Assembly: GCF_003047105.1 (NCBI RefSeq)
Contig: NZ_CP028475.1
Span: forward strand, 248,001-312,000
Length of the DNA: 64,000 bases
Reading direction: 5' to 3'
Origin: Celeribacter baekdonensis
GTDB lineage: Bacteria > Pseudomonadota > Alphaproteobacteria > Rhodobacterales > Rhodobacteraceae
Part shown: in pieces, positions 54,118-62,770 of the stretch
How positions within the stretch are numbered: position 1 is the first letter of the stretch
Layout of the letters: every line of letters begins with the position of its first letter
Notes under the pieces: model-generated
Seen by the model: only the letters and a program-made list of their open reading frames with translations
Databases searched by the model: none
What the model was told of the DNA's origin: nothing
Program-made: the position numbers and the translations under genes

Positions 54118-57049
54118 TTAGCCCGCAACCTCAAGTGTCACAGAGCGGCCGTTTTTCACATAGGTCAGAGAGTCAGAGCCAATGGATTGCACCCGTCCAC
54201 CGTCGATCTTGTCGCCGATCTTGACCTTGGCAAAGCGACCAGAGGGCAAACGGACAAGCGCGCGGCGATCCGAACTCGATCCATAGACCCCCATCAGGTT
54301 CAAGGCGCGTAGATTGATCGCATTTTTCACCGTCGCAGCACGCGCCACCGTGGTGGGGGCATTTGACGGGATCTTGCTGTCAGGGACGCGCGCCGTGACT
54401 GTCGCTGCGGCAGAGGTTTTTGTCGTGCCTTCGTCGGTGGCAATGGCGGCGGCGGCAGAGGCGGCGGCTGCCGCGGCGGCGAGTTTGGAGAAATCTTTCG
54501 GCCGCTCTTTCGGGATCAGGGAGGCGACAACAACGGGCGCGGTGGGGGGCGGGGCGTCGGCTCCGGCGACAATCGCCTCTTGAGCGGCTTGCTCTTGGGC
54601 CGAAGCCGGGCGGAATTTGGGACGGAACCCGCCAAGTTGGGCGCGGGTGATGCCACCCAAGTTGGCCTTTTCATTGGCCTCCTGCAATTCTTCGGGCCGC
54701 AGTTTGGGGCGGACTCCGGCAAGCGCCAAACGCACCGGATCATCGGCTGCCGCGGGGGCAGGGTTGAGTGCGGTTTCCACCGCTTCATTCACCGCACTGC
54801 CCGGACGCGCGCCGGGAACAATCGCGGGCCGTCCGGCATAAACCACGATGCCGTCGGGTGTCACGGTGCCCTCGGGGGTGGCGCGGATAAATCCAGCGTC
54901 GTCAAAGTCATAGCGCGTGCCAAATGGCGCGGGTGTGGTCGTTGCGCGTGGCGGCAGGTCGCCTTGATGGCGGGCCACATCGACCAAAGCCCCCGCATCT
55001 TGCGATTGAATGCCGGGGTCGATCGAGGCAACGTAAACGTCATCCGCACTGTCTTCGACAACCGTGCCATCTCCGGCGTCGGGGGCAAGCGGCCAAATGC
55101 CAGTTGCGGCATAATCAGCCGTGAGTTTGGCCAGATCAGCTTCGGAGGTCTCAGTCTCTGCGCCAAGCGGGGCAGGGCGGCTGGCCTCTTCCAAAAGCTC
55201 AGGTGTCAATTCCTCTTCTTCGTCTGCGGCGTCGGTTTCGACCGCAACATCCGCCTCAGGCAGGGGGTCCGCGTCGGCCAGAACCGTGTTTGACACATTT
55301 GGTGCGTCAGAAAGGGGCTGCGCTGCACTGGTCTCGGTGGGCGTCTCAGCGGTGTCTGGCGATGGCAAGAGCCCCGCAATCAACCCGATCAGCAAGAGCA
55401 ATGCCACCAAGGCCCCGGTCAGGATCAACCCAAGGTGACGCGGTTTGCGTGCGGCCTCGCGATTGCGGCGACGGGCACCGAAGACGGTCATCGCTTCGGC
55501 TTCATCACGGGTGTTTTCCACCGAGTCGAGACCGGCGGCCCGATCTGACAGCGGCATCATCGTCGTGTCGTCAAGCCGGCCATCCGGGGCGGGCGCTGCG
55601 ATCACATCAGTGGTGCTAAAGCCTTTGGTGCTTGGCTTTACAGGGTTCGCCAGCTCGGTTTTGGCCTTCGCGGTTTTGGCCTTGGCGACGACGGGTTTGG
55701 CCTTTTGGGCGGCGCGCACTGAAAGGGTTTTGAGCTTGCCAAGGGTCGCAGCCGCTTTGCCGGGCTTGTCCGAGACCGGCGCGGGTGTCGGTCGTTTCGG
55801 TGCAGGCAAAGGCGCGGGCATGGGCGGCGGTTCCGGCAAAGGCCCTGTTTGGCGCAGTTTAGCCGGTTTGGGTTTGGCCGCGTTGTCTTCTGGCGCCAAC
55901 GGCATGTCGCCTGATGTCACCGGAACATGCACCGCGATAGGCGCAGGCCCTTGTGGTGCTGGATCGGCGAGCGTTTGCGGCACAGGGGTATTTGAACCGT
56001 CCGGGGCCACCACATCGGGCAGCTGCTGCGCGGATGTGACCTCGGGGCCTTGCGCACATCGGCCAAAACCCGTGACGGCTGAGCCGACAGGCGCGGCGCA
56101 ACCGATAGGGCGTCTGGATCGTCTGTCTTTGTGGTGCTCAAAACCCGACGAGATTGAAACGAAGAGGGCGCTTCGGGGGCCGCATTTTTGGTATCGTCTG
56201 GCGAGTCTGGCGTATCGGTTGGGGTGTCCTTTGCCTCAAGCCCCTCGGGCGCAGTCATGTCCTCGGGCTGAGGCTTGGGCACCGATGGGTCGGGCTCCTG
56301 TGTCAGGGCAGGTGGTTCGATGTGATCGGCCTGCTCGCCGTTCTCGGGGGAACATCTGTCGCCGTTTCGGCTTTTTGGGGCTCGTCTAAATCGACAAGAG
56401 AGGTCGAATTCGGCGCAGCGGATGCAGCAGGCGCAGTAACAGGAACAGGAACAGGCTCGGGAACAGGCGCGGGGTCGGGAACAGGATCAGGTTCCACCTC
56501 GCGATGCGCCAAAATCCGAATGGCTTCAACATCTGGTTCAATCCGGGTCTTAGCTCCGACCAAATCATCGGCGGCTTTGGCGCGGCCGAAAAACGGCTCT
56601 CCGCTATAGGCATCCGCCTCTGGCACAGCGACGAAAGACACCGGGTTGAACCGATGTTCTGTTGCGAAAGATTCAGCCTCTTCAAGGGTTTCCTTGGCGA
56701 CGACCGCGATTTGAAGGGTGCCGGATGTCGCCACCCAATCCCAAACCAAATCGGACAGCGCGTAGGGGGTGGCCCCCTCAAGAGAGGCGCGAATGGCGGC
56801 TTTGCGTGCCGTGTCTGAACCGCCCGGATCGGGCAGGTTGCGATAGAGGACCTGACTGTTCGGGATCACAAGTTTGGTGGCCAGACCCGCAGCCGACACA
56901 GCGGTGGCGGTCTGCCGCAGATCGGAGAGGTCTTTGGCCATATCTGGGGCGTCCAGTGCGACCTCGCCCATGTGGTGCCATCCGGCGGAGGCGCGGTGCA
57001 ACAGAACGATGCCATCATGGCTTAGGTTGAGGGCAAAATTCGGTTTCAT
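54118..57049 (-). CDS. PilM/GspL-like and PilP-like fusion protein, broken by two frameshifts
   Basis: Three overlapping frames form one protein of about 977 residues. The N-terminal part (MKPNFALNLSHDGIVLL, NSQVLYRNLPDPGGSD, ATPYALSDLVWDWV) resembles the actin-like GspL/PilM fold. A long Pro/Ala/Glu-rich linker follows, then one membrane helix (LGLILTGALVALLLLIGLIAG). The C-terminus (GRFAKVKIGDKIDGGRVQSIG) is like PilP/GspC. One extra base in the G-runs at 56346-56350 and 56044-56047 (plus strand) restores a single frame. It suggests an envelope assembly role, but no pilus genes flank it. Confidence 0.65.
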
Positions 57050-57215
57050 TTCCGGGACTGGCTCAGTTAGACGCGGTTCAAGGGGCACCCTAACGCAGCT
57101 TTTGGATGGTGCAAAGCGAAACTGCCCCCCGCTTTGGTCGAGGGCGCAGTGGCGGGCGAACTCTTGCCGCCCTGCTGTGAGGGTCATGCCCGCGGCACGC
57201 CGGGGAAATCCCGTT

Positions 57216-58220
57216 CTAGCGCATCCAAAGCCCGGCTTTTTTGATTTGATTGCGGATCATCTGTTCGCGGCGGGGCAAATGGTCGCGATCAAACATGGCG
57301 CGAATTTTTTCGCCTTTGGGCTGATAGACCAAGCGTTTGATCGGCTCATATTCTTTGAGCACTTTTTTGATCCAGTTCGGCGCAGACACCTCGCGCAGCA
57401 CCTCGACGGTATGATCGCTTTCGCGCGCAAACAGCAACGGGAAGGTGCGGTAATGACACGAGATTGCGCCATCCAGAGTGTTCTGCGGCAAGGTGGTGCG
57501 CGCGCCGCCAAAGGAATGGATCACCAGAGGCAATGCCACCTGATCCAGCCAGGGATCATAGGTCTGAAGCGCTGCGGCTTGGGGCGGATCATCGCGGATG
57601 GCGAGGGCGTACTCCAAGAACCGTTGACCAAATTCATGCGGGCATTTGTAAAAGAAAAAACCCGCGTTGAAATAGAGGTAGCGGCGCCAATATTCGTCTG
57701 GTTGATCGAGATCGAGCGTGCTCTCAAACTCCAACCCGAATTTGTCATAGAGCGATTTCCAAATCGCGCCGTAGCCCGGCCCGTAGAGTTCGATTTGCGG
57801 CCACGTGCCCTCAACCTTTTGACTGGCGCAGGGGCGGTCAAAATCGAACGGCACCTCGGAAACCGGCCCGGTGATCAGGGTGTCACTGTCAAAAAATACG
57901 AAAGGCTCGCCCTTGGGCAGGGCAAACAGCGCCTCGATTTTATTGCCGTAGGGGTAGGCTTGGCCGAAGTGATGCGACTCGAAGGGCAAAATTTCCGCAT
58001 CCAGACGTTTGAACGCCTCCAGCGCATCGGATTGTTTCATCCGCGGATCGCCGTTCCAAAGTGCGCCGGGTTGCGGTTCGGCGATGAACAACCGGCCTTT
58101 GAACTCCGGGTCAGAGGCGCGCAGAGAGGCCGCAAAGAGCAGCGCCTCATACATCAAGCGGCCACTCTGGCCGACAATGACAATGTTGAACGAAACGGCG
58201 TTTTGGGTCTTACTGGTCAT
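57216..58220 (-). CDS. Glycosyltransferase, GT-A type
   Basis: A 334-residue cytoplasmic protein starting MTSKTQNAVSFNIV. FVFFDSDTLITGPV at about 107-120 gives the metal-binding DxD of a GT-A nucleotide-sugar transferase. The start Met fits the beginning of the fold; the ribosome site is weak. It may transfer a sugar in a surface glycan. Together with the PhyH-like and second GT gene nearby it forms a small carbohydrate cluster. Confidence 0.7.
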   Translation of the reverse strand: MTSKTQNAVSFNIVIVGQSGRLMYEALLFAASLRASDPEFKGRLFIAEPQPGALWNGDPRMKQSDALEAFKRLDAEILPFESHHFGQAYPYGNKIEALFALPKGEPFVFFDSDTLITGPVSEVPFDFDRPCASQKVEGTWPQIELYGPGYGAIWKSLYDKFGLEFESTLDLDQPDEYWRRYLYFNAGFFFYKCPHEFGQRFLEYALAIRDDPPQAAALQTYDPWLDQVALPLVIHSFGGARTTLPQNTLDGAISCHYRTFPLLFARESDHTVEVLREVSAPNWIKKVLKEYEPIKRLVYQPKGEKIRAMFDRDHLPRREQMIRNQIKKAGLWMR

Positions 58221-58327
58221 GCGCACTACTTTGATCTGGTCGGGAGGACACCTGGTGGTGAGACTATAGGGTGGTTCGGTGTTTATCAAAAGGTGCTAAT
58301 TCCCTTGTTTGTAAAAGGATTGTTTCG

Positions 58328-58753
58328 ATGAAGCCTATCATCCCCACTCTGTTGCTTTTGGCGGCCACCTTTGGCGGTCAGACCCCCGCAATGGCTGAAA
58401 ATTTCACCACAGCGGCGGAAGTTAAGCCGATTTTGCAAGCGACCAAACCGCAATGGGTCGCCGTGCGCACCTATGATGACCACGACCTTTTGTATTTCAC
58501 CAACCTTTTGTCGTGGCGCTGCGGGGTCAGTGAGATTTTTTATGCGGTCAACGGCGGGGACATGGTGCCGTTTAAGGCCGAGCCTTGTTATGGTGACACT
58601 GCGCAACCCAATGCGCTCAAGGCCGAAAGCCTCGACAGTATTTTGGTGATGTTCGCGCCCGGATCGGTGCAAACCGTGTCGGTGAATGTGATCTTTGACG
58701 ATGGCACATCCGATCAGGCGCACTATGAGCGCAAGATGATCGAAATTCCCTAA
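58328..58753 (+). CDS. Exported protein of unknown function
   Basis: A 141-residue protein with a signal peptide (PTLLLLAATFGGQTPAMA) and a mature part with two Cys (LSWRCGVSE, AEPCYGD). AAAAGGA lies upstream of the ATG. It belongs to no family I can name but is well formed. It lies between the two opposite-strand enzymes of the carbohydrate cluster, convergent with the PhyH gene. Confidence 0.65.
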   Translation: MKPIIPTLLLLAATFGGQTPAMAENFTTAAEVKPILQATKPQWVAVRTYDDHDLLYFTNLLSWRCGVSEIFYAVNGGDMVPFKAEPCYGDTAQPNALKAESLDSILVMFAPGSVQTVSVNVIFDDGTSDQAHYERKMIEIP

Positions 58754-58760
58754 GCCTGGC

Positions 58761-59486
58761 TCAGAGCAAATGTCGCCGGTCCCAATCGACCATGCGATGA
58801 GCGTTTCCAACCTGAATGGCCTGCGAGAGGGGAGAGGAGAGCGGCGCGAAAACGGTGGATATCAGGATTTTCGACCGCGCCCCGCCGACCGCTGCCGCCA
58901 TTTCCTCTTCGGTTGATCCCCGGTGCAACGCCCGCAGGTCCATCATCACCACGTCACCGGATTCAAGGTCAAGCCGATCGACCGCCTCAGACTGGGCGAG
59001 CCGTTCGAGGGCCGCGTCATCAAGCGGCGTGGGCGAGAGATGCGACCCACGCACGATGCGCAGGCTTTTGCCGGGCTGCAAATAGAGCAAGACTTTGATG
59101 CAGGGCCCGACAGTGGGCGCCCATGGATCAATGCCTGCCAAATGCTGCGCGTAGGGGCCGCGCAACAAATCCGTATGCCAATGCTGCGAGCGGTTGACGG
59201 TGATGTCGCTCAGGCCAATCGAAAGATACGAGTTGTGGTCATAGACCTGCGACAGAAAGGCCGTCACAGTCGGATGGGTGGCCAAATCCGTGTGGAGTTG
59301 GGCGAAGGTGGGAAACCGATGAAACCCCGCAAGGTGGTGCGAATGGGCGGTGCGTCGTGTTCGTCCCATCTGATCCAGGTTTTGCAAAACCTGATCGCGA
59401 AAATGGGCGACCTCTTCTGGACGGAAGACCGCTTTGAGGCAGCACACCCCATCTTGCTTGAGTGCGTCAACAGAAGGATCTGACAT
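58761..59486 (-). CDS. Phytanoyl-CoA dioxygenase (PhyH) family protein
   Basis: A 241-residue Fe(II)/2-oxoglutarate-dependent oxygenase. The iron triad is His104-x-Asp106 (SQHWHTDLL) and His188 (ALHRGS), with the 2-oxoglutarate Arg in the last part. AAAGGCGG precedes the ATG. The substrate is unknown; neighbours are glycosyltransferases, so hydroxylation of a sugar or lipid intermediate is a guess. Confidence 0.85.
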   Translation of the reverse strand: MSDPSVDALKQDGVCCLKAVFRPEEVAHFRDQVLQNLDQMGRTRRTAHSHHLAGFHRFPTFAQLHTDLATHPTVTAFLSQVYDHNSYLSIGLSDITVNRSQHWHTDLLRGPYAQHLAGIDPWAPTVGPCIKVLLYLQPGKSLRIVRGSHLSPTPLDDAALERLAQSEAVDRLDLESGDVVMMDLRALHRGSTEEEMAAAVGGARSKILISTVFAPLSSPLSQAIQVGNAHRMVDWDRRHLL

Positions 59487-59560
59487 TTTGAACCGCCTTT
59501 TTGAGTCATTTTATTTGGCGAGTGTAGCCTGAAGGTGCCGCAGTGTCACAAGGCTTTGTT

Positions 59561-60337
59561 TTAAGGACGCCCTAAATGCCGACTGGGCCCGCGTTTAAAC
59601 AGTCCCGGTTTGCTGCGGTCGCCCCAGATTTGCCCTTTCTTCCACAGCCGCGCGTAGTTGTTCGCATGGCCCTCGACCATTTCGTCGATGGACGAGTCCT
59701 TGTCCTTATTGCGCAGGGCGACAATGGCACCGCTGGGCATCATTTTGACGATATTGGCGCGTCCCGATGGTTCGCGTGAGATCAGGCGGGACTCTCCGAA
59801 TTGTGTTGTCGTCCAATCCTCCCCCTCCGAAAGCACGCGCCCAAACATGTAGGGCCCGGTGACATCAAGGGTCGATTGCCCGTGATACCCTGACCGATGA
59901 TGCGAGACGATCCGCTCAATGGCCCGCTGGAACACCGGAAGGTTCGGGACCGCATGAATAAGCGCATTGCTGGTGGCCCATGACGGATGTCCCATGATGT
60001 CGCGAAACACCACAAGGGTTTTGCCAGAGGCCGGTTGAATGGCCCGCATGTGCAAATGCGAGAGATCCGAATAGATCCCGCCTTTGTCATACAAAAGACA
60101 GTAGCGGGCGAGGTCGGCCTTGAACGCAAAGGGGATCAACGCGTGATAGGCCTCAGCCACCTCGGGCGGGAAAGCGGAGGCCAGATAGTCGGAAATCTCT
60201 TCATGCGTGTAGAGGTGATAGCTGGCCTGAGGGTAGATCGTTTTGAACGAGGCGATGTTCTGGGTCAGCGAGGGCGAAAAACGCCGGTCATCCACAGGGC
60301 CATCGGTGATGAGAATTTGGAAAATATTGAGACTCAT
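59561..60337 (-). CDS. Glycosyltransferase with sugar-binding DXD-type region
   Basis: A 258-residue protein of the capsular-polysaccharide or mannosyltransferase OCH1-like group. The motif AFKADLARYCLLYDKGGIYSDLSH is typical of the family, but the second Asp of the usual DxD is Ser here (DLS), so activity is uncertain. ATG at 60337 is used because an in-frame TTG two codons upstream is unlikely. It is in line with the PhyH gene, 74 bases apart, and may be co-transcribed. Confidence 0.78.
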   Translation of the reverse strand: MSLNIFQILITDGPVDDRRFSPSLTQNIASFKTIYPQASYHLYTHEEISDYLASAFPPEVAEAYHALIPFAFKADLARYCLLYDKGGIYSDLSHLHMRAIQPASGKTLVVFRDIMGHPSWATSNALIHAVPNLPVFQRAIERIVSHHRSGYHGQSTLDVTGPYMFGRVLSEGEDWTTTQFGESRLISREPSGRANIVKMMPSGAIVALRNKDKDSSIDEMVEGHANNYARLWKKGQIWGDRSKPGLFKRGPSRHLGRP

Positions 60338-60409
60338 AGTCAACTGTCCTGTGCATATCTAAAAAATGTCGCACCTCTGCACCTCTGTTCCAAACGGGGG
60401 CGCTCAGGT

Positions 60410-61134
60410 CTATCGCAACACGTCCGAGAGAAAATCCACCATGGCCCGCCAACTGCGCGCGGTGGCTTTGACGTCAAACCCAAACCCCGGCTGCATCCCC
60501 GGTTTCGCTGCCGGATTGGTAAAGGCATGTCCGGTGTGGCCATAGGCGTGCAACTGCCACGGCGCGCCGCGTTCGGTCATCTCAGCGCCAAAAATGAGCG
60601 CGCTTTCGGGGAGGCCAAAGGGTCGTCCCAGCCGTGCAGCACCAAGACCTCCGCCGTGATCGGCACGTCGGGGGCGCTTGCCGCTCGGTCCAAAATTCCG
60701 TGAAAGGCCACCACGCCGCGCAGCTGCGCCCCTTGGCGCGCAAGGTCCAAAACCGCCTTGCCGCCGTAGCAATATCCTATCGCCGCCGTGCGCTCAGGGT
60801 CCACCAAAGGCTCTGCGATCAGCGCCGAAAGCGCGGCCTCCATCCGCGCGGCCAAAGCGGGGCGATCCTGGTCAAGTGCTGTTTTGGCGGCATGAGCTTC
60901 GGCGGGGTCGGCGGTGGACCAGCCCTCGCCGTAATAATCGGCCGCAAAGCCAACATAGCCCAAGGCTGCCAACTCCTGCGCGCGCTGTTCCTCAAACGCT
61001 TTGCGACCGCTGAAGGCATGAGCGACCAAAACGCCGGGGCGCGGTTCTTTGAGATCGGCGTCCCAATGCAGCGTGCCGACAAATGGCCCGCCAAACGCCC
61101 CCTCATAGGTGATTTCTTTGCTCTGTAGGTCCAT
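60410..61134 (-). CDS. Dienelactone hydrolase family protein, frameshifted
   Basis: An alpha/beta hydrolase with nucleophile Cys in IGYCYGGKAV, Asp in HGWDDPLAS and His in HTGHAFTNP. The first 185 codons end at an early stop after DDPLASPKARS. Adding one base to the CCCC run (GGGG at 60608-60611 on plus) restores SPESALIFGAEMTERGAPW and a full-length protein. AAGGAG precedes the ATG. It is divergent from fdsR. Its substrate is unknown; the gene is probably intact in the organism. Confidence 0.82.
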
Positions 61135-61231
61135 GGCGCACTCCTTTGACTGGTTTGAAAGAACCCTCTGCTCGGAGTGCTGTCAAGCGCGCTCATGTGG
61201 TGGGATTTTGATTGTCCATACGGGTGTTTTC

Positions 61232-61244
61232 CATCAAGTTGATG
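61232..61244. promoter_or_regulatory. Palindrome in the divergent hydrolase/fdsR promoter region
   Basis: CATCAAGTTGATG is a perfect 13-bp palindrome flanked by TTTTC and AAAA, just left of the fdsR-type operator. It may be a second operator half for the same LysR regulator. Confidence 0.35.
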
Positions 61245-61249
61245 AAAAG

Positions 61250-61268
61250 CGATTGGAAAATTCTATCA
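61250..61268. promoter_or_regulatory. LysR operator copy overlapping the fdsR start
   Basis: CGATTGGAAAATTCTATCA closely matches the dyad found before fdsG (see 62183). Its last base is the A of the fdsR ATG, so binding would block fdsR translation or transcription, consistent with autoregulation. Confidence 0.5.
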
Positions 61269-62185
61269 TGCTGGACAAGCTCGACATGTTTATCGCGGTG
61301 GCGCGCGAACATCATTTTGGCCGCGCCGCCGTGAGCCTTGGCATCACCCAACCGACGCTCTCGGCGGGGATCAAACAGTTGGAGGATCAACTGGGCGTGC
61401 AACTGATCTTTCGCGGTTCGCGCTACGGCGGGTTGACGCCGGAGGGCACGCGGGCCTTGGATTGGGCGCGGCGGATCACCGGGGATGCGCGGCAACTGCG
61501 CGAAGAAATGCGCTCGACCCGGCATGGCCTGTCCGGTCAGCTGCGCATCGCGGTGATCCCAACGGCGCTGAATCTGGCCGCCAAATTGGCCGACGCGGTC
61601 AGTCGCAAACACCCGAAAGTGCGCTTTGTCATCCTGTCGCGCCCCTCGCGGGACATTTTGGCAATGTTGGAGAATTTCGAAATCGACGCGGGCCTGTCTT
61701 ATTTGGACAACGAACCGATGGGCCGGGTCGAAACCGAGGCCTTGGGCCAAGAGCGTTTGGTGCTGGTTTGCGCCAAGACATCGCCCTTTGCTGGCCGCAC
61801 AGAGGTGGATTGGGCTGATCTTGCCAGACAAAATCTGGGTGGACAAAAGTTGGCGCTGATGACGCCAGATATGCAAAACCGCCGGATCATCAACCAAGCT
61901 TTCATGCGTGCGGGCATCGCCCCCGAAGCGCAGATCGAATCCAATTCGATCCTTGCCCTGATTGCCAATGTTGTGGCGGGGGAGTGGGTCACGGTCCTGC
62001 CCGATGACATCGCCCGGTTTTTGGCAGAGGGGAAGGGGCTGTCCTTGGTGCCGATGAGCGGCGAAGAAGGGCAGGAGAGTCATAGCGTTGGCCTTGTTGT
62101 GCCGCAACGTGCACCACACACGCCAGTGATCGAGGCGCTTTTGGCCGAGGCGCGGCGGATGCGGGCGGAAATGGGCGCGCTTTGA
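61268..62185 (+). CDS. fdsR: LysR-family regulator of formate dehydrogenase
   Basis: A 305-residue LysR protein. The N-terminal DNA-binding part is MLDKLDMFIAVAREHHFGRA with TQPTLSAGIKQLEDQLG, and a C-terminal effector domain follows (LRIAVIPTALNLAAKLADAV). It directly precedes fdsG, the arrangement of FdsR/FdhR-type regulators. The start is preceded by a LysR operator copy. The stop overlaps the fdsG operator, so the protein likely controls both itself and fdsGB. Confidence 0.85.
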   Translation: MLDKLDMFIAVAREHHFGRAAVSLGITQPTLSAGIKQLEDQLGVQLIFRGSRYGGLTPEGTRALDWARRITGDARQLREEMRSTRHGLSGQLRIAVIPTALNLAAKLADAVSRKHPKVRFVILSRPSRDILAMLENFEIDAGLSYLDNEPMGRVETEALGQERLVLVCAKTSPFAGRTEVDWADLARQNLGGQKLALMTPDMQNRRIINQAFMRAGIAPEAQIESNSILALIANVVAGEWVTVLPDDIARFLAEGKGLSLVPMSGEEGQESHSVGLVVPQRAPHTPVIEALLAEARRMRAEMGAL

Positions 62186-62201
62186 TAGGAAATTTCTATC
62201 A
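62183..62201. promoter_or_regulatory. LysR operator upstream of fdsG
   Basis: TGATAGGAAATTTCTATCA is a 19-bp dyad with one mismatch in its arms and fits the LysR T-N11-A form. Its first three bases are the TGA of fdsR. It lies 74 bases before fdsG, with GATATTGACC downstream as a possible promoter part. Confidence 0.6.
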
Positions 62202-62275
62202 TCTAACGGGAAAGCGATATTGACCTTTTGTGTGTGACTCAGGTTTTGTGGTGAAAATGACCAAAGAGGCCAGCC

Positions 62276-62770
62276 ATGCGCACCCCAATGCCAGCCCAGA
62301 CCGATCTGACGCCACCTGATGAGGCGGAGGTCGAAGCGGTGATCCAACCGTTTTCCACACTCGAAGGGCCGCTTTTGCCGATGTTGCATGCGCTGCAAGA
62401 GGTCTATGGCTATGTCCCCGAGACCGCTCACGCGCCGCTCTGTGCTACGCTGAACATCACCCGCGCCGAACTCAAAGGCGTGCTGTCGTTTTACCATGAT
62501 TTTCGTGCCCGCCCGTCGGGCAAACATGTGTTGAAAATCTGCCGCGCTGAGGCCTGTCAGGCGATGGGCGCGACCGCGATGGCAGACCGGGTGTTGAAAA
62601 AACTGGGCTTGGAATGGCATGGCACCACCGCCAATGGCGCGGTCACGGTTGAGCCGGTCTATTGCCTTGGCCTCTGTGCCTGCGCCCCCGCCGCGATGCT
62701 GGACGGCAAGGTGATTGGTCGGGTCAGTGACGCGCGTTTGGATGCGGTTTTGGCGGAGGTCGGCGCATGA
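62276..62770 (+). CDS. fdsG: NAD-dependent formate dehydrogenase gamma subunit
   Basis: FdsG is the thioredoxin-like [2Fe-2S] subunit of soluble molybdenum formate dehydrogenase and passes electrons to FdsB. The 164-residue NuoE-like protein has the cluster cysteines in ICRAEACQ and YCLGLCACAP. Formate oxidation yields CO2 and NADH. AGAGGCC precedes the ATG; Met5 is an alternative. Its stop overlaps fdsB by ATGA. Confidence 0.92.
   Translation: MRTPMPAQTDLTPPDEAEVEAVIQPFSTLEGPLLPMLHALQEVYGYVPETAHAPLCATLNITRAELKGVLSFYHDFRARPSGKHVLKICRAEACQAMGATAMADRVLKKLGLEWHGTTANGAVTVEPVYCLGLCACAPAAMLDGKVIGRVSDARLDAVLAEVGA

Noticed and set aside
54118..57049. Programmed ribosomal frameshifting in the PilM/PilP-like gene and other broken genes
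   Set aside because: The shifts lie at plain C/G runs without slippery heptamers and stimulatory structures, and occur in unrelated genes at a rate fitting sequence error.
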